This document shows positions 1-7,471 of a stretch of 19,532 nt of DNA, piece by piece; the stretch's first letter is position 1, and every line of letters starts with the position of its first letter. The notes under the pieces are model-generated. The model did not search any database and was not told where the DNA came from. It was given only the letters and a program-made list of their open reading frames with translations. Both the position numbers and the translations under genes were made by a program. The stretch is from Thermohalobaculum sp964475765 (lineage in GTDB: Bacteria; Pseudomonadota; Alphaproteobacteria; Rhodobacterales; Rhodobacteraceae). The stretch is from NCBI GenBank assembly GCA_964475765.1, contig CAYYZH010000070.1, positions 1 through 19,532 on the forward strand, written 5' to 3'.

Positions 1-1
1 A

Positions 2-271
2 CGGTTTGGGGTTGTCGAGCTGTGGCTGGATCTCGATGCGATCCGGCCGGTCGAGGCCCGCACAACATGGATCGTCATCGCATCAGACCAGCCGACACCG
101 GCGGCGGAAGTGCGATCAGATTACGGGTTTGGCCGAAGCTGGGTTCAGATCCCACTGAACGCCATGATCCGCGAGGTCGGACAGGCAGAACTGGTCATGT
201 TGACCGACGATTTTGCCCCGGTGGATCGCCTGCTGGGCGATCTGCTCCTGAGCGGGGATCTGCAAGAGTAA
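2..271 (+). CDS. C-terminal part of an unrecognised protein (5' end outside window)
   Basis: The frame starting at base 2 is open from the left edge to a TAA at 269-271 and encodes about 89 residues ending LLGDLLLSGDLQE. It is soluble-looking and mixed alpha/beta (hydrophobic stretches such as WIVIAS and AELVMLTD), with no membrane segment, heme motif or cysteine. I do not recognise the family. The gene converges on soxF, so it is not part of the sox transcript. A different overlapping frame is also open here, but this one has the more protein-like composition and runs through the window edge without needing a start. The call rests only on the open frame and its composition. Confidence 0.55.
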   Translation, partial: RFGVVELWLDLDAIRPVEARTTWIVIASDQPTPAAEVRSDYGFGRSWVQIPLNAMIREVGQAELVMLTDDFAPVDRLLGDLLLSGDLQE

Positions 272-297
272 GCGCCCGCCCGCAACCGGACGGGCGC
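272..297 (+). terminator. Possible GC-rich hairpin just after the upstream gene
   Basis: GCGCCCG at 272-278 pairs with CGGGCGC at 291-297, directly after the TAA at 269-271. No T tract follows, so it could equally be a mRNA-stabilising stem or chance in GC-rich sequence. Confidence 0.3.
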
Positions 298-328
298 CTA
301 TCTGATCGAGCGAATTCGGATCCAATTG

Positions 329-366
329 GATCGGAAAACTCCCGGTAGTCAGGTCGTTTTCCGATC
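329..366. terminator. Bidirectional terminator-like inverted repeat between convergent genes
   Basis: Two perfect 11-base arms, GATCGGAAAAC at 329-339 and GTTTTCCGATC at 356-366, flank a 16-base loop. The element lies between the stop of the upstream plus-strand gene (271) and the stop of soxF (397), where both transcripts would need to end. The arms carry an A/T tract near the loop, and the sequence following on the plus strand is moderately T-rich (ATTCTTTAT). It lacks a long U run on either strand, so termination efficiency is uncertain. Confidence 0.55.
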
Positions 367-396
367 ATTCTTTATCCTGATTGATCCAAAATCGCT

Positions 397-1662
397 CTAG
401 CTGAACATGTCGCTGGTGATGCCGTTGTACCAGCCGATGCTCTCTTCATAGGTCTGCTTGCGGAGCGCCGCGTCTTCGCCGGTCTGGGAGACGAAACCAT
501 TGACCTTGGCAATCTTCTCATCGGTCGCCTCATAGGACGCGCCGCCCTTGACGCCATCCTCGGTGCCGATCAGCGACCAGCAGGTGTTGGCGAACTTCGC
601 CGGGAACACCTTGCTGTCCGTCAGCGCGCCGCGCACGGCCATGGCGCAGACCTTGGCCTGACTGTTGGCCGAGAAGCCCGATTTCGGCATGTCGCCCTGC
701 TGGCAGGCATCGCCGAGGACGTGGACATTGGGGTCCATCTTCGACGACAGATCCGCCGCGTTCACGGGCGCCCAGCCCGCGTCGTTGGTCAGACCGGCAG
801 CTTCGGCGATCCAGCCCGCCTTCATCGCCGGGATGACGTTGCAGGCATCGGCCTTGACCACTTCGCCATCGATGTCGACTTCCATGGTGGCCGGGTTCAC
901 CGTGACGTTGCCGCCGCCGAAATCGGGACCAAGCCATTCGACCATGCCGGAATAGTGGCTTTCCCAGCCTTCTTCGAACAGGCCTTGCTTTGAGAATTTC
1001 GGCTTGGGATCCGCGATGATGATCTTGGCCGTCGGGTTCTTCTGGCTGAGGACATGGGCGACCATGCTGACGCGCTCATAGGGGCCCGGCGGGCAACGAT
1101 AGGGGTTTGGCGGCGCGACCATGACATAGGTGCCGCCTTCGGGCATCGCCTCGACCTGCGCCTTCAGGAGCGCTGCCTGCGTGCCGCCCTTGTAGGCGTG
1201 GGGCATCACGTCCTGATCGTTCAGCGACCAGCCGTTCACCGAGCCCGGCACAAAGTCGATGCCCGGGCTGACGATCAGCCGGTCATAGCCAAACGTCATG
1301 CCGCCCGCGACGGTCACCGTCTTGGCGTCGCGATCCACCGCAGTTGCCATGTCGTGCACGACGTTCACGCCGTGGGTCGAGGCAAGCGATGCATAGGAGT
1401 GCCCGGTTGCCTCGAAATCCCAGAACCCGCCAATGGCAAGGTTCGAGAAGAAGCAGGTGTAATAGCGCCGTTGCGGCTCGATCAGCGTGACATCGATCGC
1501 GCCTTTCGAGTCCTTGGCGATATACCGGGCCGCGGTTGCACCGCCTGCGCCGCCGCCGATGACAACCACGCTGGGATGGCCCGCCCCCAGCACGGCGGGT
1601 GCCGAGAGCATGGTGCCCGCCGCAGCGGTGGTTCCCAGAAATCCACGTCTTGATAGTGACAT
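397..1662 (-). CDS. soxF: SoxF: flavoprotein subunit of flavocytochrome c sulfide dehydrogenase (FccB family)
   Basis: The 421-residue product is a periplasmic FAD enzyme expected to oxidise sulfide and pass electrons to the adjacent cytochrome SoxE. A Tat signal (SRRGFLG, residues 4-10) is followed by a Rossmann FAD motif VVVIGGGAGG (32-41). C70 in YYTCFFSN fits the cysteine that covalently binds FAD in FccB. C190 (YRCPPGPYERV) and C361 (NTCWSL) fit the redox-active pair. HVLGDAC (314-320) and MPKSG (325-329) match the second FAD region. The ATG is preceded by GGGGAGGATAG, an excellent Shine-Dalgarno that is identical over 11 bases to the one before soxX. It is the last gene of the minus-strand sox run, 18 bases after soxE. 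Family assignment is secure; activity is inferred. Confidence 0.95.
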   Translation of the reverse strand: MSLSRRGFLGTTAAAGTMLSAPAVLGAGHPSVVVIGGGAGGATAARYIAKDSKGAIDVTLIEPQRRYYTCFFSNLAIGGFWDFEATGHSYASLASTHGVNVVHDMATAVDRDAKTVTVAGGMTFGYDRLIVSPGIDFVPGSVNGWSLNDQDVMPHAYKGGTQAALLKAQVEAMPEGGTYVMVAPPNPYRCPPGPYERVSMVAHVLSQKNPTAKIIIADPKPKFSKQGLFEEGWESHYSGMVEWLGPDFGGGNVTVNPATMEVDIDGEVVKADACNVIPAMKAGWIAEAAGLTNDAGWAPVNAADLSSKMDPNVHVLGDACQQGDMPKSGFSANSQAKVCAMAVRGALTDSKVFPAKFANTCWSLIGTEDGVKGGASYEATDEKIAKVNGFVSQTGEDAALRKQTYEESIGWYNGITSDMFS

Positions 1663-1680
1663 TCTATCCTCCCCTGTTGG

Positions 1681-2022
1681 TTATTGGTCTGCGCCTTCAA
1701 AGTACGCCGCGAGGGCTGCGATCTCCTCGTTCGAAAGCCGTCCGGCCATCATCTGCATCACCGGGTGCGCCCGGTCCTTGTTCTTGTAGGCATGCATCAC
1801 GATCACGAAGATCTCCTGCGGCCATCCGGTGATCGACGGGATGCCCTTGTCCGCGCCATCCGCCTGGTGACAGGTCGTGCAATCCGACGCGAGATATTCA
1901 CCGTACTCCTTGTCTCCGGTCAGCGCCAGAATCTCGGGCGCGACCTTGGGGTCATCTACAGTCAGCGACGCTTTGGCGGGAACGGCCCCGGCGGAAGATC
2001 CCTCCCCCCGAGGCCCTGTCAC
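1681..2022 (-). CDS. soxE: SoxE: monoheme c-type cytochrome, partner of SoxF
   Basis: The product of about 113 residues has one heme c motif, CTTCH (48-52), and a methionine-rich MQMMAGRL segment that can supply the axial ligand. Its place between soxD and soxF matches the cytochrome subunit (FccA-like) that takes electrons from SoxF. The start is a GTG at 2020-2022 overlapping the soxD stop as GTGA, with AGGGA just upstream, so the two are translationally coupled. Oddly, the N-terminus (MTGPRGEGSSAGAVPAKAS) is not a signal peptide, and the frame closes at a TGA at 2044-2046, so no upstream in-frame extension supplies one. A cytochrome c must be exported, so either the start region is altered (a run of six G lies inside it) or export is unusual. 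Confidence 0.85.
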   Translation of the reverse strand: MTGPRGEGSSAGAVPAKASLTVDDPKVAPEILALTGDKEYGEYLASDCTTCHQADGADKGIPSITGWPQEIFVIVMHAYKNKDRAHPVMQMMAGRLSNEEIAALAAYFEGADQ

Positions 2023-3083
2023 TTTCCCTGCGAGCGCAGATATTCAATCACCGCGGCGCGGTCTTCTTCCTTCTTCAGGCCCGCGAAGGACATCTTGGTG
2101 CCCTTGAGCCATTTCTTCGGTTTGGTCAGGAACGCGTCGAGATTGGCCGCATCCCAGACCAGTCCCTCATCGGCCTTGGCCTTCAGCGCCTTGGAGTACT
2201 TGAACCCGTCGACAGCACCGAGACCGGCTCCGACGATGTCGTTCAGGATGGGACCGACCTTGTTCTTTGCACTGTCGCCGACCTGATGGCAGGCCTTGCA
2301 CTTCTTGAAGACCTTTTCGCCTTTGGCGACCAATGCCTCGTCCAGTGCGGCCACCGGTTCGGGTTCGGTTTTGACTTCTGTCACGGCCGCCTGTTGTTCG
2401 CTGCCCTGAGTTTCGGTGGCCTGATCTTCTGCCTGTTCCTTGATCTCCTCGGTCTCGGGCGTCACGTCCAGCACGCGCGCGCGCATGGTGATCTCGACCG
2501 CATCCTTGCAGTCGGTCATGCAAGCCTCGCGATTGGCAAAGACCGGACTATCGGCGCGGTCATCCATGAAGAAGTTTTCTTCGTTGGGCAGACGCACCTC
2601 GGCAAAGTTCTCGTGGCTCAATTCGAACTCGTCATCGACCAGATCGTTGGAGTAAAGGAGATACGCGGTGATCGCATAGACCTCGTCATCCGTCAGGCTT
2701 TGCGCCTCACCGAACGGCATGGCCCGGTGCACGTAATCCCAAACAGTCGAGAGATAGGGCCAGTACGACCCGATGGTCTTGACCGGATCGTCGGAGTCCA
2801 GTGTGTCGTCCCCGCCCGCCAGCACGGGCCAGCGGTCGACCCCTTCGGCGAAGTCGCCATGACAGATGGCGCATTTCTCGAGATAGACTTCCTCGCCGGT
2901 CAGCACATCGCCGCTGCCCTGCGGAAGACCTGCACCATCGGGGCGGATATCGATATCCCAGGCCTTGACCTCGGCATCGGTGGCTGCACGGCCCAGGCCC
3001 AACGGCTCGGCCAGAACTGAACCGGAGAAGGCCGGACCGCTGAGGAAAGCAAGGGCGGCGGCGGCTTTAAGAAATCTCGACAT
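2019..3083 (-). CDS. soxD: SoxD: diheme c-type cytochrome subunit of sulfur dehydrogenase SoxCD
   Basis: The 354-residue precursor has a Sec signal (MSRFLKAAAALAFLSG, cleavage near VLA-E at 25/26). It carries two heme c motifs in separate domains: CAICH (71-75) and CKACH (262-266). The stretch between them, about residues 205-255, is low-complexity and rich in Glu, Gln and Thr, and looks like a flexible linker. The C-terminal domain resembles mitochondrial-type cytochrome c (KVGPILNDIVG, KGTKMSFAGL). SoxD takes electrons from the molybdenum subunit SoxC during oxidation of SoxY-bound sulfane sulfur. Its ATG lies 17 bases inside the end of soxC and its stop overlaps the soxE start, consistent with coupled synthesis. 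Confidence 0.95.
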   Translation of the reverse strand: MSRFLKAAAALAFLSGPAFSGSVLAEPLGLGRAATDAEVKAWDIDIRPDGAGLPQGSGDVLTGEEVYLEKCAICHGDFAEGVDRWPVLAGGDDTLDSDDPVKTIGSYWPYLSTVWDYVHRAMPFGEAQSLTDDEVYAITAYLLYSNDLVDDEFELSHENFAEVRLPNEENFFMDDRADSPVFANREACMTDCKDAVEITMRARVLDVTPETEEIKEQAEDQATETQGSEQQAAVTEVKTEPEPVAALDEALVAKGEKVFKKCKACHQVGDSAKNKVGPILNDIVGAGLGAVDGFKYSKALKAKADEGLVWDAANLDAFLTKPKKWLKGTKMSFAGLKKEEDRAAVIEYLRSQGK

Positions 3084-4326
3084 TCTCTGCCACTCCCTGC
3101 TCGTTCACATACCAGGTCTGGATGCCATTGTTGTGGTAGATTGAGTTCTCGCCCCGCACGGTGCGCAGCGCATCCTTGGTCGGCTGGACATATCCGGTGC
3201 TGTCATGCGCCCGGCTTTGCAGCAGCAGGGGCTGCCCGTCCCAATTGAACTCATGGTAGAAGCGGTGCATGGACTTGTCCAAGGACGGGCCATCCATCCG
3301 CGCCTCAACCCAGTTTTTGCCGCCGTCCAGCGTGACATCCACACGCGGGATCGTGCCACGCCCCGACCAGGCAACGCCGGTCAGCACCATCGGGCCCGGC
3401 CCATGAGTGATTGGCGCCTGCGGGCTCGGGTTGGTGATGACAGATTTCGCGTCCATCTCCCAGGTGATCCGGCGCGCTTTGCCGTCGCCCAGAAGTTCGG
3501 TGTATTTCGACGTCTCGTCGCGGTGATGCCAGGGCTGATCGCCGACCTCGATCCGGCGCAGCCACTTGACCCACATGTTGCCTTCCCAACCGGGCACGAC
3601 CAGCCGGACGGGATAACCCTGTTCAGGGCGCAGCGCCTCGCCGTTCATCTTGAACGCGACCATGCAATCGTCGAGCGCTTTCTCCATAGGGATCGAGCGG
3701 GTCATGGCGGACGCGTCCGCGCCCTCGGGCAGCAGCCATTTGGCCGACGTCTTCACACCGGCTTCGGCCAGAATGTCCTTCAGCATGACGCCCGTGTACA
3801 TCACGTTGTGGATCATGCCGTGGGTGAACTGGCAGCCGTTGAGCTGCGCGCCGCGCCACTCCATCCCGCTGTTCGCCGCACATTCGAGAAAGTGCACCCG
3901 GTTCGTGCGCGGGAAGCGTTTGAGATCATCAAGCGTGAAGACCAGTTGCCGGTCGACCAGACCGTTGATCATCAGCCGGTATTTGGCGGGATCGACCTCG
4001 GCGATGCCAGAGTGATGGCGCTCAAAGCAAAGCCCGTTCGGCGTGATGATCCCATCCAGCTCGTGCAGCGGCGTGAAGTTGACCGAGCTGACCGGATCTG
4101 CCGTCAGCCAAGGCACGTTGCGCCGGACGACGTGCTGTTCAAATTGCGAGGGCGTGCCGTAGGGGCGGGCATCGACGCCCTCTCCCAACTCCTGCGCCCA
4201 GGGCTGGACCTCGACGATCGCGGGATCGTCCGCGGCGCGGGCAGTCCCGGCCAAAGCTGCACCGCCTGCGCCAAGACCGGCGGCCAGAAAGCCGCGGCGG
4301 CTGGGTTTGAACGTGTCTTCAGACAT
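3067..4326 (-). CDS. soxC: SoxC: molybdenum-cofactor subunit of sulfane dehydrogenase SoxCD
   Basis: The 419-residue product belongs to the sulfite-oxidase family of molybdopterin enzymes. It has a Tat signal (SRRGFLAAGLG, residues 9-19), as needed for export of a folded Mo protein. The cofactor-ligating cysteine is C149 in HFLECAANSG, and NGLCFERHHSG (97-107) matches the pterin-binding region. With SoxD it removes six electrons from the SoxY-bound sulfane sulfur, so thiosulfate is oxidised fully instead of being stored as sulfur. Translation starts at ATG 4324-4326 with GGAGG nine bases upstream. The 82-base gap to soxB carries a palindrome like the one before soxX, so soxC may have its own promoter. 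Confidence 0.95.
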   Translation of the reverse strand: MSEDTFKPSRRGFLAAGLGAGGAALAGTARAADDPAIVEVQPWAQELGEGVDARPYGTPSQFEQHVVRRNVPWLTADPVSSVNFTPLHELDGIITPNGLCFERHHSGIAEVDPAKYRLMINGLVDRQLVFTLDDLKRFPRTNRVHFLECAANSGMEWRGAQLNGCQFTHGMIHNVMYTGVMLKDILAEAGVKTSAKWLLPEGADASAMTRSIPMEKALDDCMVAFKMNGEALRPEQGYPVRLVVPGWEGNMWVKWLRRIEVGDQPWHHRDETSKYTELLGDGKARRITWEMDAKSVITNPSPQAPITHGPGPMVLTGVAWSGRGTIPRVDVTLDGGKNWVEARMDGPSLDKSMHRFYHEFNWDGQPLLLQSRAHDSTGYVQPTKDALRTVRGENSIYHNNGIQTWYVNEQGVAENVEIS

Positions 4327-4356
4327 CGGGTCGTGCCTCCGATTCTCAGGCGCTTA

Positions 4357-4374
4357 CATTCACTCTATTGAATG
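4357..4374. promoter_or_regulatory. SoxR/SqrR-type operator in the soxB-soxC gap
   Basis: CATTCA at 4357-4362 and TGAATG at 4369-4374 form a perfect hyphenated palindrome. Its core, ATTC-N8-GAAT (4358-4373), is the consensus I recall for the persulfide-responsive repressor SqrR, a close relative of SoxR. It is 31 bases upstream of the soxC start. Only one other perfect match was found on reading the window, upstream of soxX. Confidence 0.6.
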
Positions 4375-4382
4375 CAACACGC

Positions 4383-4412
4383 GTATTCCACATGAAATTC
4401 ACGTAAATTCAG
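4383..4412 (-). repeat. Three phased GAAT elements at the soxB 3' end
   Basis: On the minus strand, TGAATTT occurs twice exactly 10 bases apart and a third GAAT follows 12 bases later (GTGGAATACG). This is roughly one helical turn each, just before the soxC operator. The first copy overlaps the soxB stop codon. They may be extra half-sites or a curved AT-rich promoter element. Confidence 0.35.
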
Positions 4413-6100
4413 GTGCCCGTGACTTTAACCGACTGGTTCGGGTCGATCTTCACCCGGCCCACGCGCTTGATATGCGCCTCGACCACCTCCCAGATGGGCG
4501 GCCCTTCGGTTTCCTCGTTCACCGAAGCCCAGCCCGAGACGATGTAGGTCTTGGCCGGATCAATCGGTTCTCCGGTCCTGAGCAGCGTCATGTTGGTGAT
4601 CCGGCTGCCCTGCGGTTTGGAGACGTCGATGTGATAGCCCATGCCGCCGACACGCACCATGTCACCGCCCTGCTGGTAGTAGGGATCGGGGTTGAAGAGG
4701 TTGTCCGCGACGTCCTCGAGGATCTCGTGCAGGAAGGCGCCGGTGAACTCGGTGCGGTACGCCGCCGGGTAAGACATTGCGGTCGCGTTGTGCAGATCCT
4801 CGCGGGTGATCGGATCGCCCGGCAACAGGCTCGGCCCCCAGCGAAAGCCGGGGCTGAGTGCAATGTCCGCCTCGCGCTCCTGGATCAGCGCGTTGCAGAT
4901 CAGATCGTCCCATGTGCCGTTAAAGTTGCCGCGCCGGTAGAGCACGCTGTCAGTATGGCCGAGCACCTCGGACAACTGATCGGCAAAAGGCGTACGCTGC
5001 GCGTCGATCAGGGCCGTCATCTCCGGATCCGGTGCGATGACATCGGAGAAGATCGGGATCAGCTTGTGGCGCAGCCCCTGGACCCCGCCACCCTGCACAT
5101 CGAGATCGATACGGCTGATGAACTTGCCGTTGGCCCCGCTGGCGATCAGCGCCGTCTTGCCCACCATCAATGGCTCGGGCAGCGCGTCATGGGTATGCCC
5201 GCAGAGGATCACGTCGATCCCCTCGACCTGCGCCGCCATCTTGCGGTCGACATCGAAGCCGTTGTGCGAGAGCACCACGACGACATCGGCGCCCTCGTCG
5301 CGCACCTCGGCAACCATCTCCTTCATCCGCTCCTCGCGAATGCCGAAGCTGAGACCGGGGAACATCCAGCTCGGGTTGGCGATGGGCATGTACGGGAACG
5401 CCTGCCCGATCACTGCGATCTTCGCGCCGCCGCGTTCGAACATGGAATAGGGCTCGTAGGCCGGCTCTTCCCATTCGTTGTCAAAGATGTTCGCGCCGAG
5501 GAACGGGAAATCCAGCCCCTCGACAATCTCATTCACCCGGTCGATGCCGAACGTGAATTCCCAGTGCGAGGTCATCGCGTCGGGCTTCAACAGGTTCATG
5601 ACGTTGACGACGTCCTGACCTGCGGTCTGCTGCGCAGTGTAGGAACCGTGCCAGGTATCGCCGCCATCGAGCAGCAGTGCCTCGGGCCGTTCCGCGCGGA
5701 TCGCATTCACGACGGTCGAGACACGGTCCATGCCGCCGACCCGGCCATAGCCCTTGGCGAGGGACACAAAATCCTGATTGGTCAGCGCATAGGCCCCCGG
5801 CGAGCCCGCTTCGATATTGTAGAGCTTGAGGAAATCCTTGCCCGTCACATGCGGCGGCTGACCCGCGGCTTCGCCCATCCCGATGTTGATCCCAGGCTCG
5901 CGGAAATAGACCGGTTTGAGCTGCGCATGGAGGTCCGTGAGGTGGATCAGCGTGACATTGCCCAGCGGCTCAAACTCGAGCAACTGATCCTGCGTCAGTG
6001 CCTGCTGGGCCGCGACCCGTGCCCACTGGCCAAGGCCGGAGGCACCGACCAACGCAGAGGCTGCCACACTGACCTGAAGGAAATCCCGCCGGGAAATCAT
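4409..6100 (-). CDS. soxB: SoxB: thiosulfohydrolase (dimanganese metallophosphoesterase fold)
   Basis: This periplasmic enzyme hydrolyses the sulfonate from SoxY-bound thiosulfonate, releasing sulfate. From the start chosen it has 563 residues. A Tat signal (ISRRDFLQV, 2-10) precedes the 5'-nucleotidase-type metal site: HLTDLH (53-58), LLLDGGDTWHG (142-152), TSHWEFTFG (177-185), then VLSHNG and GHTHDALPE further on, all intact. The TSHWEF variant of the usual asparagine-containing motif is typical of SoxB. An ATG six codons upstream (6116-6118) is possible, but ATG 6098-6100 has GGAG seven bases before it and puts the twin arginines close to the N-terminus. Confidence 0.95.
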   Translation of the reverse strand: MISRRDFLQVSVAASALVGASGLGQWARVAAQQALTQDQLLEFEPLGNVTLIHLTDLHAQLKPVYFREPGINIGMGEAAGQPPHVTGKDFLKLYNIEAGSPGAYALTNQDFVSLAKGYGRVGGMDRVSTVVNAIRAERPEALLLDGGDTWHGSYTAQQTAGQDVVNVMNLLKPDAMTSHWEFTFGIDRVNEIVEGLDFPFLGANIFDNEWEEPAYEPYSMFERGGAKIAVIGQAFPYMPIANPSWMFPGLSFGIREERMKEMVAEVRDEGADVVVVLSHNGFDVDRKMAAQVEGIDVILCGHTHDALPEPLMVGKTALIASGANGKFISRIDLDVQGGGVQGLRHKLIPIFSDVIAPDPEMTALIDAQRTPFADQLSEVLGHTDSVLYRRGNFNGTWDDLICNALIQEREADIALSPGFRWGPSLLPGDPITREDLHNATAMSYPAAYRTEFTGAFLHEILEDVADNLFNPDPYYQQGGDMVRVGGMGYHIDVSKPQGSRITNMTLLRTGEPIDPAKTYIVSGWASVNEETEGPPIWEVVEAHIKRVGRVKIDPNQSVKVTGT

Positions 6101-6203
6101 CGCCGCGCTCCATTGCATTTGCCAAGCCGCATCCGGTCACGCCCCAGGGCACATCCCTTTGGCGCGCGGCGGCTGGTCTCGTCCTAAAGGGCTAAACGAA
6201 AGT

Positions 6204-6231
6204 GGACGCGCCCGTTTGACCGGGCACGTCC
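6204..6231 (-). terminator. Intercistronic hairpin between soxA and soxB
   Basis: On the minus-strand transcript, GGACGUGCCCG and CGGGCGCGUCC form an 11-pair stem with one G-U wobble around a 6-base loop, starting 8 bases after the soxA stop. The sequence after the stem, ACTTTCGTTT, is only weakly U-rich. It may partly terminate transcription or protect the 3' end of soxXYZA mRNA, giving more SoxXYZA than SoxB-F. Confidence 0.5.
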
Positions 6232-6239
6232 GGGAGGAT

Positions 6240-7088
6240 TCAGTTGCGAACGGCCGGGGTCTCGATCCCGAGGCCCGCGCCACGCCAGGCGAGATACGCC
6301 TCAAGCGCCACGAACTCGTCCGAGCCGCGTTTGAACGGCGTCGCGCGAATGTTCTTCATGCAGCCCGAGAACCGGCGATGCAGCGAGCCAAGCCCCTGCC
6401 ACTTGAACCGATAGGTTGGGAAGCCGTTGATGTTTCCCTGGCTCAGGTGGTCGGCGCGGATCATGTTGCCGTAGTTGTCCTCGTGGCACTGACTGCACGA
6501 CATGTCGAGCTGACCGACGCGGGTGTAGTAGAGGTCCTTGCCCTTCTCGACCCACTCGGCCATCGGCCCGTCGGTCTGGACGGTCATCGCCATCCCGCGG
6601 GACTGCATGCCGATCAGCGAGGTCATCGCCAGCATCTCGGGGCTTTCCCATTTCCACGCCTCAGCGCCCTGATGTTCAGCGATCGAAGCGTTGATGATGT
6701 GCTCGAGGCTTTCCGGCTTGCCCTTGGCTTCGCTCCAGCGGGGCATGTTGGCCCGCAGGCCCTTCATGCTCTCGACGTCGCCATGACAGTCGGCACAGGA
6801 CTTGTTGGAGCTGCCTGCCGGCGTCTCCCACAACTCCAGACCGTACTCGACCGCGACCATGGCCGGGTTCTCGAAGTCATCGGCTTCGAGCGCCTGGGTC
6901 TCGTCAGTACGGAACCGCCAGCCGGAATAGACGATGTCCAGCGGATGGCCTTCGGGGGCTTTGACTTCGGTGACGATCTCGGTGCCTTCGATGACAAGCT
7001 TGTCGTCATCGGGGCCCGGACCGGCCATGGCGGCCCATCCGGCAATCGAGACCGCGGCCGCCGTTAGCCCGATCATTGGGTACTTCAT
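6240..7088 (-). CDS. soxA: SoxA: diheme cytochrome subunit of SoxAX
   Basis: The 282-residue precursor has a signal peptide (cleavage near residues 22-23). It carries two heme motifs, CADCH (98-102) and CSQCH (198-202), and the catalytic heme-ligand cysteine C243 in FSGCMKN, where the persulfide forms. Having both CxxCH motifs makes it a diheme SoxA of the Rhodovulum/Paracoccus type. With SoxX it oxidatively couples thiosulfate to the SoxY cysteine. ATG 7086-7088 was chosen over upstream in-frame ATGs because GGGAGGG precedes it and the signal peptide begins there. It is 31 bases after soxZ and is followed by a strong hairpin before soxB. Confidence 0.96.
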   Translation of the reverse strand: MKYPMIGLTAAAVSIAGWAAMAGPGPDDDKLVIEGTEIVTEVKAPEGHPLDIVYSGWRFRTDETQALEADDFENPAMVAVEYGLELWETPAGSSNKSCADCHGDVESMKGLRANMPRWSEAKGKPESLEHIINASIAEHQGAEAWKWESPEMLAMTSLIGMQSRGMAMTVQTDGPMAEWVEKGKDLYYTRVGQLDMSCSQCHEDNYGNMIRADHLSQGNINGFPTYRFKWQGLGSLHRRFSGCMKNIRATPFKRGSDEFVALEAYLAWRGAGLGIETPAVRN

Positions 7089-7119
7089 ATTTCCCTCCCT
7101 GCTTGCCGCTTCTTTATGG

Positions 7120-7449
7120 TCAGGCGGCTTTGATCGTCTTTTCCAGGTCGTAGACGGTGCCGTCATCGTCGGTCCATTCGAACCGGACCGTGCCCGGACC
7201 GGGGACCGTCATGTCGAACTCGAAATACGGGTTCGCCGACACGGCGGGATCGATCGCGACGTTCACAACTTCTTCGCCCTCGAAGGTCGCGACGAACTTG
7301 TTGATGATCTTGCGCGGGATCAGATCGCCGGTTTTCTTGTCCTTGCGAAGACCGGTTTCCATCGGGTGACTGATCAGCGTCTTGATGGTGATCACATCGC
7401 CGGCTTTGGCCTTCTTCGGCACTTTGACGCGGGGTTTGACTTTAGCCAT
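7120..7449 (-). CDS. soxZ: SoxZ: sulfur carrier partner of SoxY
   Basis: The 109-residue protein is of standard length. It opens AKVKPRVKVPKKAKAGDVITIKTLISHPMETG, the hallmark SoxZ N-terminus, and folds as an immunoglobulin-like beta sandwich. There is no signal peptide, which is normal because SoxZ is exported bound to the Tat substrate SoxY. It lies 22 bases after soxY and 31 before soxA, with an AGGAGG Shine-Dalgarno. The SoxYZ heterodimer carries all covalent sulfur intermediates of the pathway. Confidence 0.96.
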   Translation of the reverse strand: MAKVKPRVKVPKKAKAGDVITIKTLISHPMETGLRKDKKTGDLIPRKIINKFVATFEGEEVVNVAIDPAVSANPYFEFDMTVPGPGTVRFEWTDDDGTVYDLEKTIKAA

Positions 7450-7471
7450 ATCTCTTGTCCTCCTCTCGCGA

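Noticed and set aside
312..323. Abutting GAATTC and GGATCC sites resembling a cloning linker
   Set aside because: They lie within a natural-looking intergenic region with palindromes, and no vector sequence is seen around them.
360..376. Third SoxR-like site ATTC-N8-GATT near the soxF end
   Set aside because: It has a mismatch in the right half-site and lies between convergent genes, where no promoter is expected.
2000..2030. Ribosomal frameshift producing a SoxD-SoxE fusion
   Set aside because: It would explain SoxE export, but no clear slippery heptamer precedes the soxD stop, and the GTGA overlap with its own AGGGA explains separate translation.
4307..6187. Long plus-strand open frame (626 codons) opposite soxB
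   Set aside because: It lies antisense to a gene with intact SoxB motifs; long antisense frames are common in GC-rich DNA, and its Arg/His-rich product matches nothing I know.
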